A stretch of 45,703 nt of DNA from Candidatus Gastranaerophilales bacterium (GTDB lineage Bacteria > Cyanobacteriota > Vampirovibrionia > Gastranaerophilales > Gastranaerophilaceae), in NCBI GenBank assembly GCA_947589115.1, contig CANPZP010000007.1:1-45703 (forward strand), given 5' to 3'. Of this stretch, positions 24,571 through 33,478 are shown piece after piece. Positions within the stretch are counted from its first letter, which is position 1, and every line of letters begins with the position of its first letter. Both the position numbers and the translations under genes were made by a program. The notes under the pieces are model-generated. The model was not told the DNA's origin. It worked only from the letters and a program-made list of their open reading frames with translations, and did not search any database.

Positions 24571-27082
24571 TTTCTATCCTGTTTGATGTTAATTTAAGTA
24601 TTGAAGATTTATAAAAATCAGTATTAATATTTAAGTATTCGCCCAAAACCAAAATAGAAAAGAGAAAATCTCTGATTTCTTCCATATTATCACCTGAATT
24701 TTTGATAGTATCTAAAAGTTTGGTAAATCTCATATAAATTTTATTAAAATACATATTCTGAGCTTCTGCAATATCAACACTAAGCCCAAGTTTTCCGGCA
24801 CATTCAAAGTACTTGAGTATATTATGAAGTCTGTGGATTTCAAAATTTTTAATAAAATTATAAACAGACTTTTGTATCTGAGCCGAAAATATTTCGCTTG
24901 TCGGTGTTTTATCAATATCTATCTTAAATAAAGCAGCCTCATCAGAAATATCCACGGCTTTTTGAATTACTTCATCTTCAATAATATTATCACTCTTTTC
25001 AAAAAGTTCATTAAAATCGTTAGAAAGAGTATATTGAGCCGCAAGCTTGTATTCAACGGGAACATCAATACCCAAAGATATTAACTGGAGTATTGAACTC
25101 TTACCCTCGTTATATACATCTCTGTAGTTATTGGAGAACTTCTTAAGCTTATCTTTTAGTGAAGTTGAAAGAATCTTACTTCTGTCCTCAATTAAGATAT
25201 CTTTAAGAGTATAATATTCATTTCCGAAAATATTATCCAAGGCTCTTATTAATTCCGTAATAGGATAATTAAGATAAGTATCAAAAAGTTTTTTGGAAAT
25301 GTCATTAATATTTTCAGAATCATCATATTTCTTAATTGCACAATGGAAATCACCTTCCGAGAACTGTAAGGAAGCAAAAAAGAAATCGTTCTTTTCCAAA
25401 GTAATTTTAGACTCAATTTCAATTCTTCCGACGGTAAATCCGGTAGTTCCTTTAGAAATATGTTTAAAATAATGTTTTTTAATATTATAACAGTACATAG
25501 AGGAAGTATCATCAAACTGTGTATGTGTTGAAGAAATAGCCCATAATGCCGCAATCTGCTTAACCGAAACGGAAGAAGGTTTCACAAATTTTTCATAAAC
25601 ATCTTTTCCCGAGCCGAAACCTTGTATATTACTCCGGGCTTTTGATAATATTTCGGTGAATTTAGTTTCAATATCTTTATTAGTAAAAACAGAAGCTAAC
25701 TGCACGGCTCTTAATGCATATTTCATTATCTGGACTGTTTCTATTCCGGAAATTTCAGAAAAGAACCAACCGCAGCTGGTATACATTAATAAAGCCTGCC
25801 TTTGCATTTCCATTAATTTAAGCGCACAAACTATATCTTGTTTATCAAGATTATATTTTTGATGCTGTTCAATAAAAGATTTTATCGAATTTTTACTTCT
25901 GTCAATTATAACGCTAATATAGTCATTTCGAGCTTGCCATACATCTTTAAAATACTTGGCGCCTTCTTCTTCAAAAATTTTAACAAGTTCGTCCCTGACA
26001 TAATCCAATGCTTCACGAAGAGGCTTTCTCCATTTTTGATTCCAACCGTAACCTCCGCCCGTAGAACATCCGCAATCGTCACACCATCTGCCCACACCGT
26101 GAGCACAGCTCCATGAGGATACATCTTTTATATCAGCTTCATACTGAACACCTTCTTGTTCAAGATAATTAGCGTAATTGGTTATCTCAAAACCTTCATC
26201 CTCAGCCCTGACTTTGAGGATGTATGATAATGCCATATCTCCGAATTTAGTATGATGTCCGTAACTTTCTCCGTCCGTTGCAATATGAACCAATTGATTA
26301 TAATCACGTTGATTTGAAATACCGTCTTTCAATCTTGAAATAAATTTATTTCCGTCAACCAGTAATTCATCAAAAGCAACAGATTTTGAAATAGAACCGT
26401 CATAGAAAAACAAATCAATATATTTTGATTTATCTGATTTGATGAAATATCTGTATGCTCTGGCAGGGTCTATATTTCCCCAAGAAACGTCAGCCCATTG
26501 TTCTTGTGAATTAAGTTTCCTGACACTTTTTGCCTGATACGGCGACAGAATGGTAAATTTAATCCCGCAATCAACCAAAGCCTCCAATGTAGCATCGTCG
26601 CATGCCGTTTCGGCAAGCCACATTCCTTCGGGTTTTCTTCCGAATCTGTATTGAAAATCTTTTATGCCCCATATTATTTGCGTATACTTATCCCTTTTAT
26701 TCGCCAGCGGCATAATAATATGATTATATACCTGAGCAAGCGCATTCCCGTGTCCGTTATTACGAAGAGCACTTCTTACATCCGCTTTTATAATCCTGTC
26801 ATAAGAAAACGGAGCATAATTTTCCATCCAAGACAACAGTGTAGGCCCTATATTAAAACTGATGTAGGAAAAATTGTTGACAATATCCATTATCTTGTTT
26901 TCTTGGGTAACAATTTTGGAAACGGAATTTGGAGTATAACATTCGGCACAAACTCTTTCATTCCAATCATGAAAGGGGAAAGCACTATCTTGTCTTTCAA
27001 CTGTTTCAAGCCAAGGATTTTCTCTTGGCGGCTGATAAAAATGTCCATGTATTGTTAAGTATGCTTTTTTATTTTCCTTCAC
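24563..27082 (-). CDS. Glycoside hydrolase family 57 protein with DUF3536
   Basis: This 839-residue protein has an N-terminal GH57 barrel (1-330) with HGHFYQPPREN near residue 14, NIGPTLLSW, GMWLAETACDD near 172 (presumed Glu nucleophile) and ATDGESYGHHT near 267 (presumed Asp acid/base). The region after it, with SCAHGVGRWCDDCGC and WRKPLREALDY, matches DUF3536. GH57 enzymes act on alpha-glucans, as amylases, branching or debranching enzymes; this subgroup has no settled substrate. It starts at GTG with GGAG 6 bases before. It has no signal peptide and follows a small exported-protein gene by 23 bases. Its last 8 bases overlap coaE. Confidence 0.85.
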   Translation of the reverse strand: MKENKKAYLTIHGHFYQPPRENPWLETVERQDSAFPFHDWNERVCAECYTPNSVSKIVTQENKIMDIVNNFSYISFNIGPTLLSWMENYAPFSYDRIIKADVRSALRNNGHGNALAQVYNHIIMPLANKRDKYTQIIWGIKDFQYRFGRKPEGMWLAETACDDATLEALVDCGIKFTILSPYQAKSVRKLNSQEQWADVSWGNIDPARAYRYFIKSDKSKYIDLFFYDGSISKSVAFDELLVDGNKFISRLKDGISNQRDYNQLVHIATDGESYGHHTKFGDMALSYILKVRAEDEGFEITNYANYLEQEGVQYEADIKDVSSWSCAHGVGRWCDDCGCSTGGGYGWNQKWRKPLREALDYVRDELVKIFEEEGAKYFKDVWQARNDYISVIIDRSKNSIKSFIEQHQKYNLDKQDIVCALKLMEMQRQALLMYTSCGWFFSEISGIETVQIMKYALRAVQLASVFTNKDIETKFTEILSKARSNIQGFGSGKDVYEKFVKPSSVSVKQIAALWAISSTHTQFDDTSSMYCYNIKKHYFKHISKGTTGFTVGRIEIESKITLEKNDFFFASLQFSEGDFHCAIKKYDDSENINDISKKLFDTYLNYPITELIRALDNIFGNEYYTLKDILIEDRSKILSTSLKDKLKKFSNNYRDVYNEGKSSILQLISLGIDVPVEYKLAAQYTLSNDFNELFEKSDNIIEDEVIQKAVDISDEAALFKIDIDKTPTSEIFSAQIQKSVYNFIKNFEIHRLHNILKYFECAGKLGLSVDIAEAQNMYFNKIYMRFTKLLDTIKNSGDNMEEIRDFLFSILVLGEYLNINTDFYKSSILKLTSNRIEIN

Positions 27083-27105
27083 TACTCTCTCCTGATTGAA
27101 ATTAA

Positions 27106-27606
27106 TTAATCCTTATCGGATTTTTTATTTTTTTGGCTTATAACCGAAAAAGTTTCAACCTCAAGCCAAGGGTCGGAAAGCGCCGTTGAAAAAACTTTTG
27201 CCGAAATTTTAACTTTATCACCCTGTTCCAAATCAACATGTTTTTCCGCTAAATCACGATTCAAAAATATTTTCATTTCAGATAAAGGTATGGTGTGATT
27301 TCCGGCATTTTCCCTTTTAATAAGTAATCCTATATACTTTGTACCGTCTTTAAAAGCAGGTTTATAATCCAAACCTAATGACGAAAAAGCAATAAATTCA
27401 GCATCAAAAGTAACATGTTTATTTAAATATTTATCCGGATTATCAACAATTTCAAGTGGTGAAACCGATATATAATCAATTTTCTGCTGTTGTTTAACTG
27501 CTGAAGGTTTTTCAGGTGCGGCAAGTGGGGCAGAATATGCCTGAATATCGGAAAAACCCGCAAGAATAACTAATACCGCTATATAAAATAAGTTTATTTT
27601 CTTCAT
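27106..27606 (-). CDS. Exported protein of unknown function, OB-fold-like
   Basis: This 166-residue protein begins with a clear signal peptide (basic MKK, hydrophobic core FYIAVLVILAGF, likely cleavage near QAYSA). The mature part has a Pro/Gln-rich linker and then a beta-rich domain (VTFDAEFIAFSSLGLDY, GDKVKISAKVFS, WLEVETFSV) that resembles OB-fold proteins of the DNA/sugar-binding exported type. No active site is seen. AGAGGTAA precedes the ATG. It is directly upstream of the GH57 gene and divergent from hisS, which has a nearly identical ribosome binding site. Confidence 0.7.
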   Translation of the reverse strand: MKKINLFYIAVLVILAGFSDIQAYSAPLAAPEKPSAVKQQQKIDYISVSPLEIVDNPDKYLNKHVTFDAEFIAFSSLGLDYKPAFKDGTKYIGLLIKRENAGNHTIPLSEMKIFLNRDLAEKHVDLEQGDKVKISAKVFSTALSDPWLEVETFSVISQKNKKSDKD

Positions 27607-27709
27607 ATTTACCTCTGTGTAATTTATCGGATATATTATATTTTAGCATATATTATAAAAAAAATAATATACAAAAGGAGTATAAGATTTTTTTATATTA
27701 GTATATTTT

Positions 27710-27720
27710 TATAATATAAT
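27710..27720 (+). promoter_or_regulatory. Overlapping -10 boxes of hisS
   Basis: Two overlapping TATAAT hexamers (27710-27715 and 27715-27720) lie 22-27 bases before the ATG. The leader contains AAGAGGTAA, so hisS uses a Shine-Dalgarno, unlike several neighbours. Confidence 0.5.
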
Positions 27721-27741
27721 CGAAATAGTTAAGAGGTAAAT

Positions 27742-28968
27742 ATGATAATAAAAGCACCAAAAGGAACAAAAGATATATTACCGTCAGAAATAAATGACTG
27801 GTACAGGATAGAGAATATTGCAAAAGAAATATTCAAAAAAGCAAACATAAAAGAAATAAGAACCCCCATTTTTGAAGATACATCATTATTTGAAAGAGGG
27901 GTAGGAGATACCACCGATATAGTAAATAAAGAGATGTACACATTTATAAAAAGCGACAGGAGTTTAACTTTAAGACCCGAAAATACTGCAGGAACAGTAA
28001 GAGCATATTTGGAACATAACTTATACAGAGAAAGCCAGCCTGTAAAATTATGGTATAAAGGCCCGATGTTCAGATATGAAAGACCGCAAGCAGGCAGACA
28101 AAGGCAATTCCATCAAATAGGGGTAGAAATGTTCGGCGTTCAAGATGCATCCATAGATGCGGAATGCATTATGATTGCAGTTGAATTATTGAATAAACTT
28201 GGTTTAAAAGATTTAACGGTTGAAATAAATTCCTTAGGATGCAATACATGCCGAAAAGAATATAAGGAAGTTTTAAAAAAGACAATTGCTCCGTTTTTAT
28301 CAGGTTTATGCCAAGACTGCCAATCCAGATTCGAAAAAAATCCGTTAAGAATTTTAGACTGTAAAAATGAAGAATGCAATAAATTATTTGAAGAAAATAA
28401 TTTAAGAAATAAACTCACAACAATTAATCTTTGCGATGAATGCGGCACTCATTACGAAAAGCTTAAAAAATATTTAAACGAATTAAATATTAAATACGTT
28501 GAAAATCCTTTTTTGGTAAGAGGATTAGATTATTATACAAAAACGGTATTCGAAATAAAGTCAAACAATTTAGGCTCTCAAAATGCAGTATGCGGCGGAG
28601 GAAGATATGACGGTTTGGTGGAAACATTGGGAGGAAGCCATACACCTGCCGTAGGCTGGGCAATGGGAATGGAAAGATTAAATTCGCTGCTTGATAAAAT
28701 AAGCGGAGAAAAAATAAAATTTTATGTTGTTTCGGACAACCAACTTGAAGCTGTTAAGCTTACTCAAAAATTAAGAGAACAAGGATTCGGCTGCGAATTT
28801 GATTATAATTCACGTAAATTTGCAAAACAATTGGAAAAAGCTGCCAAAACGGCAGAATATGCAATAATATTAGGCGAAGAAGAAATTAAAAATAATTTTT
28901 ATACCGTTAAAAATTTAAATAATTCGGAACAGAAAAAATTATCTTTTGATGAAGTACTTACATTATAA
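27742..28968 (+). CDS. hisS: Histidyl-tRNA synthetase
   Basis: HisRS charges tRNA-His. The 408-residue class II enzyme has KAPKGTKDILP at the start, motif 2 in PMFRYERPQAGRQRQFHQ, the histidine-binding RGLDYYTKTVFEI and GGGRYDGLVE. Between them is an insert with several CxxC pairs (CNTC, CQDC, CDEC), which may bind zinc. The C-terminal anticodon domain is on the short side compared with the E. coli enzyme of 424 residues. It converges on the small gene at 28977. Confidence 0.96.
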   Translation: MIIKAPKGTKDILPSEINDWYRIENIAKEIFKKANIKEIRTPIFEDTSLFERGVGDTTDIVNKEMYTFIKSDRSLTLRPENTAGTVRAYLEHNLYRESQPVKLWYKGPMFRYERPQAGRQRQFHQIGVEMFGVQDASIDAECIMIAVELLNKLGLKDLTVEINSLGCNTCRKEYKEVLKKTIAPFLSGLCQDCQSRFEKNPLRILDCKNEECNKLFEENNLRNKLTTINLCDECGTHYEKLKKYLNELNIKYVENPFLVRGLDYYTKTVFEIKSNNLGSQNAVCGGGRYDGLVETLGGSHTPAVGWAMGMERLNSLLDKISGEKIKFYVVSDNQLEAVKLTQKLREQGFGCEFDYNSRKFAKQLEKAAKTAEYAIILGEEEIKNNFYTVKNLNNSEQKKLSFDEVLTL

Positions 28969-28976
28969 TATCAGGA

Positions 28977-29201
28977 TTACAGAATAAAGTTTTTTGCAAT
29001 AGACAGTTCTTCAAATTCAGCACCGGCCTCGGATAACTCTTCCATTGTTATTCCGAAAAGCGAGATGTATTTTTTTGTTTCCGATGTTAAATTATTATTT
29101 TTAATATCGGATAATATTTTTAAAACAACCTCATCCCGTTTTAATACCATTCCTTTAGTGCTTACATTTTTATTAAATATTCTTTTTTTTGACTTTCCCA
29201 T
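28977..29201 (-). CDS. Small protein of unknown function
   Basis: This 74-residue protein has a basic start (MGKSKKRIFNKN) and two predicted helices, one acidic (ITMEELSEAGAEFEELSIAK). AAAGG lies upstream of the ATG. It ends 8 bases from the end of hisS and has no visible terminator. Codon use resembles its neighbours, and the frame is clean, so it is probably real, but no family was recognised. Confidence 0.5.
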   Translation of the reverse strand: MGKSKKRIFNKNVSTKGMVLKRDEVVLKILSDIKNNNLTSETKKYISLFGITMEELSEAGAEFEELSIAKNFIL

Positions 29202-29370
29202 TTTAAAACCTTTTATGATATTCTATATATAACAACTCATGTTTACAAGCATTTCAAATATTAAATTTTGTAAAAATAATGAATATTTCACTTATAAAAA
29301 AGCAAATTATCAGATTTAGGAATGTTAAATAAAGCACATTAATAAATTTCATGAAGGAGAAATGGCATTT

Positions 29371-32300
29371 ATGAAAATAGGCAGAATATCAAGTGTAAAT
29401 AATTGTACATTCGGTAAAACGAAAACTAAAAAAGCAGAGAATAATAACAATACGGCAAAACATAATGCAAAATTAGCAAAAGCTATATTAGCAGGAACAA
29501 TGGCAGCTCCCGTAATAGCTGTTGCCGTAACTCCGGCAATAGGAACAAATCCCGGAGAATTTATAATTGCACAAGCAAATACTCAAGACGGCACACAAGA
29601 TATTAACAGTATCTCAAACGAAATTTCAGCCGTTACAAAAGCCGGTAATAACGGGAAAAGAGTATTATCAGATGTTTCAATAGCATCAGTTCCGGTTTCA
29701 GAATTTTATTTTGCAAAGGAAAACGGCCAGCAAATTTTAACTCCGAACTCAAACCTGCCGAAAAACAATAACGGAACGGTAATCGTAACTGTTTCTGATT
29801 CGGTATCAGATGATGTAACCGAAGGTAATACATTAAACGAAATAATTGATAAAATATATTCAAGTGCATTAAACGGATATACAGGCGAAGAAAAACAAGC
29901 TATTCATAACAAAATCATGGATGAAATTATTCAATCAAATCCTTCATTAGGAAACTTCATTGATGATGAAATCCAAGACGGTGCAAAAAGTTACGAAGAA
30001 ATAGGAAATTTAGATTTATATAACGGAACGACAAGTTCAAATCAAACATTAGATACAAGACTTTTGGTAATGCCGAGTTCTGTTGTATACCAAAAACAAG
30101 CGAAAGAAAACCCGAATAAAGAATATGTATACTCTTCACAAACATATTCACCTAAATCATCAACGGCAAGTGTTATAAAAAATGAAGAAAATTTATTGGA
30201 TGACGAATATTCTTCACTTGCTGACTTAATATACGGTCAATACGGTGAAGATATTACAGATGAAGCATACAGAGATATTTTATATGCAATAGTAACATCT
30301 CCTGAAAATGCCGGTGAATTTGAAAATGTTACTGACAAAATGAATTTTAATGAACTGTTAGAATTAGAAAGTATAACGGATTTAAACAGAACATTAGAAG
30401 AAAATACAAATAATTATATGGTAGGATTATCTCTTCCTTCCGTAAGTTCTTTAAGAACAATAGAATCCGGAGTACATTTTAATGACGGCGACAAAAACTC
30501 TATAATTTATCAAATTTCACCTGCCAAAATTTCAGACGGTCAAAATGATAAAATAATCGTTTTAAAAGATAATACATCAGGAACTCTTTCTGAAGGAGAT
30601 GTATATTCTCTTGAAGATATACTTCAATTCTATTCTTCACCTGACGGAAACGGAAGATTCGCAAATGTTCAAGATGGTGAATTAGTATTAAATAACAATA
30701 TAAACTACGTTGATGAATTTGCAGCAAATATATTACAACAAGCAGTTTATGCAAATTTAGACGTATTCGCAGCACCATATGAAGATGAAAACGGAATTCA
30801 TGAATTTGGTGTATTTGATGTTGATAAAGACTTTGATACAAACGGTAAATCATTGGAAGAAATAATAAACCATTCTTCAATTAACTTAGACAGAATGAAA
30901 GATTTCACATTCGTTAATAAAGAAGGTGAATCATTATATGACGAAGGTGTATCAATAGAATTACCTCAAGTTGCATACAGAATCAACGAAGGAAAATTAT
31001 TTAAATCAAACGGAAAATTAACAGGAAAAGCAGACAACGTCGAAGTTGTACAAATAACAGAAGAGCCGGAAAAACAAGTTGTTCCCGGAGAAACTACGGT
31101 AATATATTTACCTGAAGCTACTACAGAACCTGAAAAGGAACCTGATGCTACAGAAGCACCCGAAACTCCGGAAGCTACACCGGACGCTACACCGGACACT
31201 ACAAAAGCACCGAATACAACTCCTAAACCGGCGGCTACACAGGCTCCCACAAAGAAGCCTGATGCTACAAAAGCACCGAATACAACTCCTAAACCGGCTG
31301 AAACTCCTACTCCAACTCCGAAGAGACCTGGCGGCGGAGGGGGTGGTTATTACATAACTACAGTAACACCTGCACCTAGTGCAACTCCGGAACCTACACA
31401 AGCTCCTACAAAGGAACCCGGTGCAACTCAAACTCCGGAACCTACAAAAGAACCCGGCGGACACACAACACCGACAGCAACTCCGGAACCTACACAAGCT
31501 CCTACAAAGGAACCCGGTGCAACTCAAACTCCGGAGCCTACAAAAGAACCCGGCGGACACACAACACCAACGGCAACTCCGGAACCTACACAAGCTCCTA
31601 CAAAGGAACCTGATGCAACTCAAACTCCGGAGCCTACAAAAGAACCCGGCGGACACACAACACCAACGGCAACTCCGGAACCTACACAGGCTCCTACAAA
31701 GGAACCTGATGCAACTCAAACTCCGGAACCTACAAAAGAACCAGAAACAACTCCGGAACCTGTTATACCAACTTCAGAACCTAAACCGACATTAAATCCG
31801 AACAGACCAACACCTAAACCGACTGACGATCCTGATGCAACAGAAGATCCGAATGCAACTCCTAAACCGACTAAAGATCCTATATTACCCGATGAACCGG
31901 GTGAAGCAGGGAAAGTTACTCCGGAACCTGATGCAACTAAAGAACCTGAAGTAACAAAAGAACCCGAAGCAACTCAAACTCCGGTTGCTACAAAGGAACC
32001 TGACGCAACAAAAGAACCTGAAGCGACTAAGGAACCTGTTACACCAACTTCAGAACCTAAACCGACATTAAATCCGGCTAGACCAACACCTAAACCGACT
32101 GACGATCCTGATGCAACAGAAGATCCGAATGCAACTCCTAAACCGACTAAAGATCCTATATTACCCGATGAACCGGGTGAAGCGGGAAAAGTTACTCCGG
32201 AACCTGATGCAACTAAAGAACCCGGAGCTACAGAAGAACCTGATACAACGGCAACACCCGCAGCAACTCCGGATTCCGGAGCTACAAAAGAACCCGATAC

Positions 32301-33351
32301 AACGGCAACACCTGCAGTAACAGAAGAGCCTACAGCTACTAATGCACCATCTTCAACAGAAGAACCTTGTGAAACTATAGACCCGACTAAACCGGAAGGT
32401 GAAGATAAACCCGGATTAAATCCCGGAGGACAAGCAACTCAAGTTCCTGAAGGACAAGCAACTCAAGTTCCCGGAGGTCAGGCAACACAAGCTCCTGAAA
32501 CACCATCAACACAAGCTCCCGATGTTCAAGAAACATGTGCACCCGGAGATAAAGTTGATCCGGAAGAAGAACATAAACCGGGCTTAAATCCGGGAGGACA
32601 AGCAGCATCATCAACACAAGCTCCTGAAGCTCAAGCAACATGTGAACCCGGAGAAAATGTTACTCCCGAAGAAGAAAGCAAGCCGGGAATAAATAATCAA
32701 ACTCCAGCTTCTGATACATCAACAACTCCCGAAGACGAAAGCAAACCGGGATTAAAACAGGGAGAAGAAGCTACGGCAGTTGAAATAAATACAATAGAAG
32801 ACAAACAAGATTCCAAGGCTCCTGTTTCGATAGAACCTCCGAAAGATGACAATAAAGAAACTGCAAATGACAATACACAAGCAGCTTCTACATCTGAACA
32901 ATCTGCTCCGGCTCAGCCAGCAGCACCTGTAGCAGAACCTGCTCCGGCTCAAGCTGCACCTGCTCAACAACAAGAAGCTCCTGCTCAACAACAATCAGCT
33001 CCTAAACAAGAGGCTCCTGTTCAACAAGCAGCTCCGAAGCAAGAAGCACCAAAACAAGAAGCTCCAAAGCAAGCAGCTCCTAAACAAGAAGCTCCCAAAC
33101 AAGCGGCTCCCAAACAAGAAGCTCCTGCTAAACAAGAAGCCCCCAAACAAGCAGCTCCTAAACAAGAAGCACCCGCACCTAAATCTGCTCCGGCAGCACA
33201 AAGCAGTAGTGATTCATCATCATCAGCAGCTTCAGGCGAAGTAGCTAAAGTAAAAGAGTCTAAAACTCTGGCAAGCAGATTAACCACTTTATTGTTAAAT
33301 AAAATGGGCGGTAAACAAAATAATAATAACGGCATAACATACCTCGCTTAG
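29371..33351 (+). CDS. Giant Pro/Thr-rich repeat protein, probably surface or envelope
   Basis: This protein of about 1,326 residues is unknown to me. It begins MKIGRISSVNNCTFGKTKTK, has an internal hydrophobic stretch (AILAGTMAAPVIAVAV, about 40-60) that could be a late signal or anchor, then a 500-residue Asn/Asp/Ser-rich domain. From about 560 it is low complexity: TKEPDAT-type repeats, a KRPGGGGGGYY linker, four 32-residue units, a duplicated 92-residue period, GQATQ-type repeats and a KQEAPKQAAP block, ending SRLTTLLLNKMGG-KQNNNNG. An upstream ATG at 29362 is in frame but only 2 bases from AAGGAG, so 29371 is preferred. Such stalks often span or cover cell walls. A 13-bp terminator follows. 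Confidence 0.65.
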   Translation: MKIGRISSVNNCTFGKTKTKKAENNNNTAKHNAKLAKAILAGTMAAPVIAVAVTPAIGTNPGEFIIAQANTQDGTQDINSISNEISAVTKAGNNGKRVLSDVSIASVPVSEFYFAKENGQQILTPNSNLPKNNNGTVIVTVSDSVSDDVTEGNTLNEIIDKIYSSALNGYTGEEKQAIHNKIMDEIIQSNPSLGNFIDDEIQDGAKSYEEIGNLDLYNGTTSSNQTLDTRLLVMPSSVVYQKQAKENPNKEYVYSSQTYSPKSSTASVIKNEENLLDDEYSSLADLIYGQYGEDITDEAYRDILYAIVTSPENAGEFENVTDKMNFNELLELESITDLNRTLEENTNNYMVGLSLPSVSSLRTIESGVHFNDGDKNSIIYQISPAKISDGQNDKIIVLKDNTSGTLSEGDVYSLEDILQFYSSPDGNGRFANVQDGELVLNNNINYVDEFAANILQQAVYANLDVFAAPYEDENGIHEFGVFDVDKDFDTNGKSLEEIINHSSINLDRMKDFTFVNKEGESLYDEGVSIELPQVAYRINEGKLFKSNGKLTGKADNVEVVQITEEPEKQVVPGETTVIYLPEATTEPEKEPDATEAPETPEATPDATPDTTKAPNTTPKPAATQAPTKKPDATKAPNTTPKPAETPTPTPKRPGGGGGGYYITTVTPAPSATPEPTQAPTKEPGATQTPEPTKEPGGHTTPTATPEPTQAPTKEPGATQTPEPTKEPGGHTTPTATPEPTQAPTKEPDATQTPEPTKEPGGHTTPTATPEPTQAPTKEPDATQTPEPTKEPETTPEPVIPTSEPKPTLNPNRPTPKPTDDPDATEDPNATPKPTKDPILPDEPGEAGKVTPEPDATKEPEVTKEPEATQTPVATKEPDATKEPEATKEPVTPTSEPKPTLNPARPTPKPTDDPDATEDPNATPKPTKDPILPDEPGEAGKVTPEPDATKEPGATEEPDTTATPAATPDSGATKEPDTTATPAVTEEPTATNAPSSTEEPCETIDPTKPEGEDKPGLNPGGQATQVPEGQATQVPGGQATQAPETPSTQAPDVQETCAPGDKVDPEEEHKPGLNPGGQAASSTQAPEAQATCEPGENVTPEEESKPGINNQTPASDTSTTPEDESKPGLKQGEEATAVEINTIEDKQDSKAPVSIEPPKDDNKETANDNTQAASTSEQSAPAQPAAPVAEPAPAQAAPAQQQEAPAQQQSAPKQEAPVQQAAPKQEAPKQEAPKQAAPKQEAPKQAAPKQEAPAKQEAPKQAAPKQEAPAPKSAPAAQSSSDSSSSAASGEVAKVKESKTLASRLTTLLLNKMGGKQNNNNGITYLA
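31381..31764 (+). repeat. Four tandem 96-base repeats in the Pro/Thr-rich gene
   Basis: Units begin at 31381, 31477, 31573 and 31669, exactly 96 bases (32 residues) apart, each reading ATPEPTQAPTKEPxAT and onward; the last is incomplete. The copies are nearly identical in DNA (third-position changes and GGT/GAT swaps only), which indicates recent expansion. Confidence 0.85.
31768..32229 (+). repeat. 276-base spaced direct duplication in the Pro/Thr-rich gene
   Basis: The segment from 31768 recurs from 32044 (offset 276, 92 residues). About 180 bases are almost identical, encoding TSEPKPTLNP, RPTPKPTDDPDATEDPNATP and ILPDEPGEAGKVTPEPDATK. Confidence 0.8.
33000..33180 (+). repeat. KQEAP/KQAAP short repeats
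   Basis: Near the C-terminus about ten copies of a 5-residue unit (KQEAP or KQAAP) run in tandem. They give a strongly basic and proline-rich stretch, unlike the acidic TKEPD-type repeats before it. Confidence 0.8.
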
Positions 33352-33378
33352 TTATTTGATTTACATTATAAATAAAGT

Positions 33379-33411
33379 AAAAAAACGGTTTAAAATATAA
33401 ACCGTTTTTTT
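33379..33411. terminator. Bidirectional terminator between the repeat protein and the cysteine protease
   Basis: AAAAAAACGGTTT (33379-33391) and AAACCGTTTTTTT (33399-33411) form a 13-bp stem with a 7-base loop. T-runs exist in both directions and the flanking genes converge. Confidence 0.85.
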
Positions 33412-33478
33412 ATTTGAAATTAAATACAATATATAAAAACGGATAAAATTTAATACTATCAGCAGGAATAAAATACTA

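Noticed and set aside
27673-27680. A strong Shine-Dalgarno-like AAAGGAG in the hisS upstream region
   Set aside because: No start codon follows at useful distance; the next codons run into stops. It may be chance or part of the divergent promoter region.
31108-31719. A 203-codon minus-strand ORF rich in Cys and Arg across the Pro/Thr repeats
   Set aside because: It is the antisense reading of the PEPTKEP-type repeats; its own repeats follow from the 96-base period and it has no ribosome binding site.
31381-32229. Regularly spaced repeats as a possible CRISPR array
   Set aside because: The repeats are in frame, protein-coding, contiguous and of 96 or 276 bases. There are no unique spacers and no cas genes.
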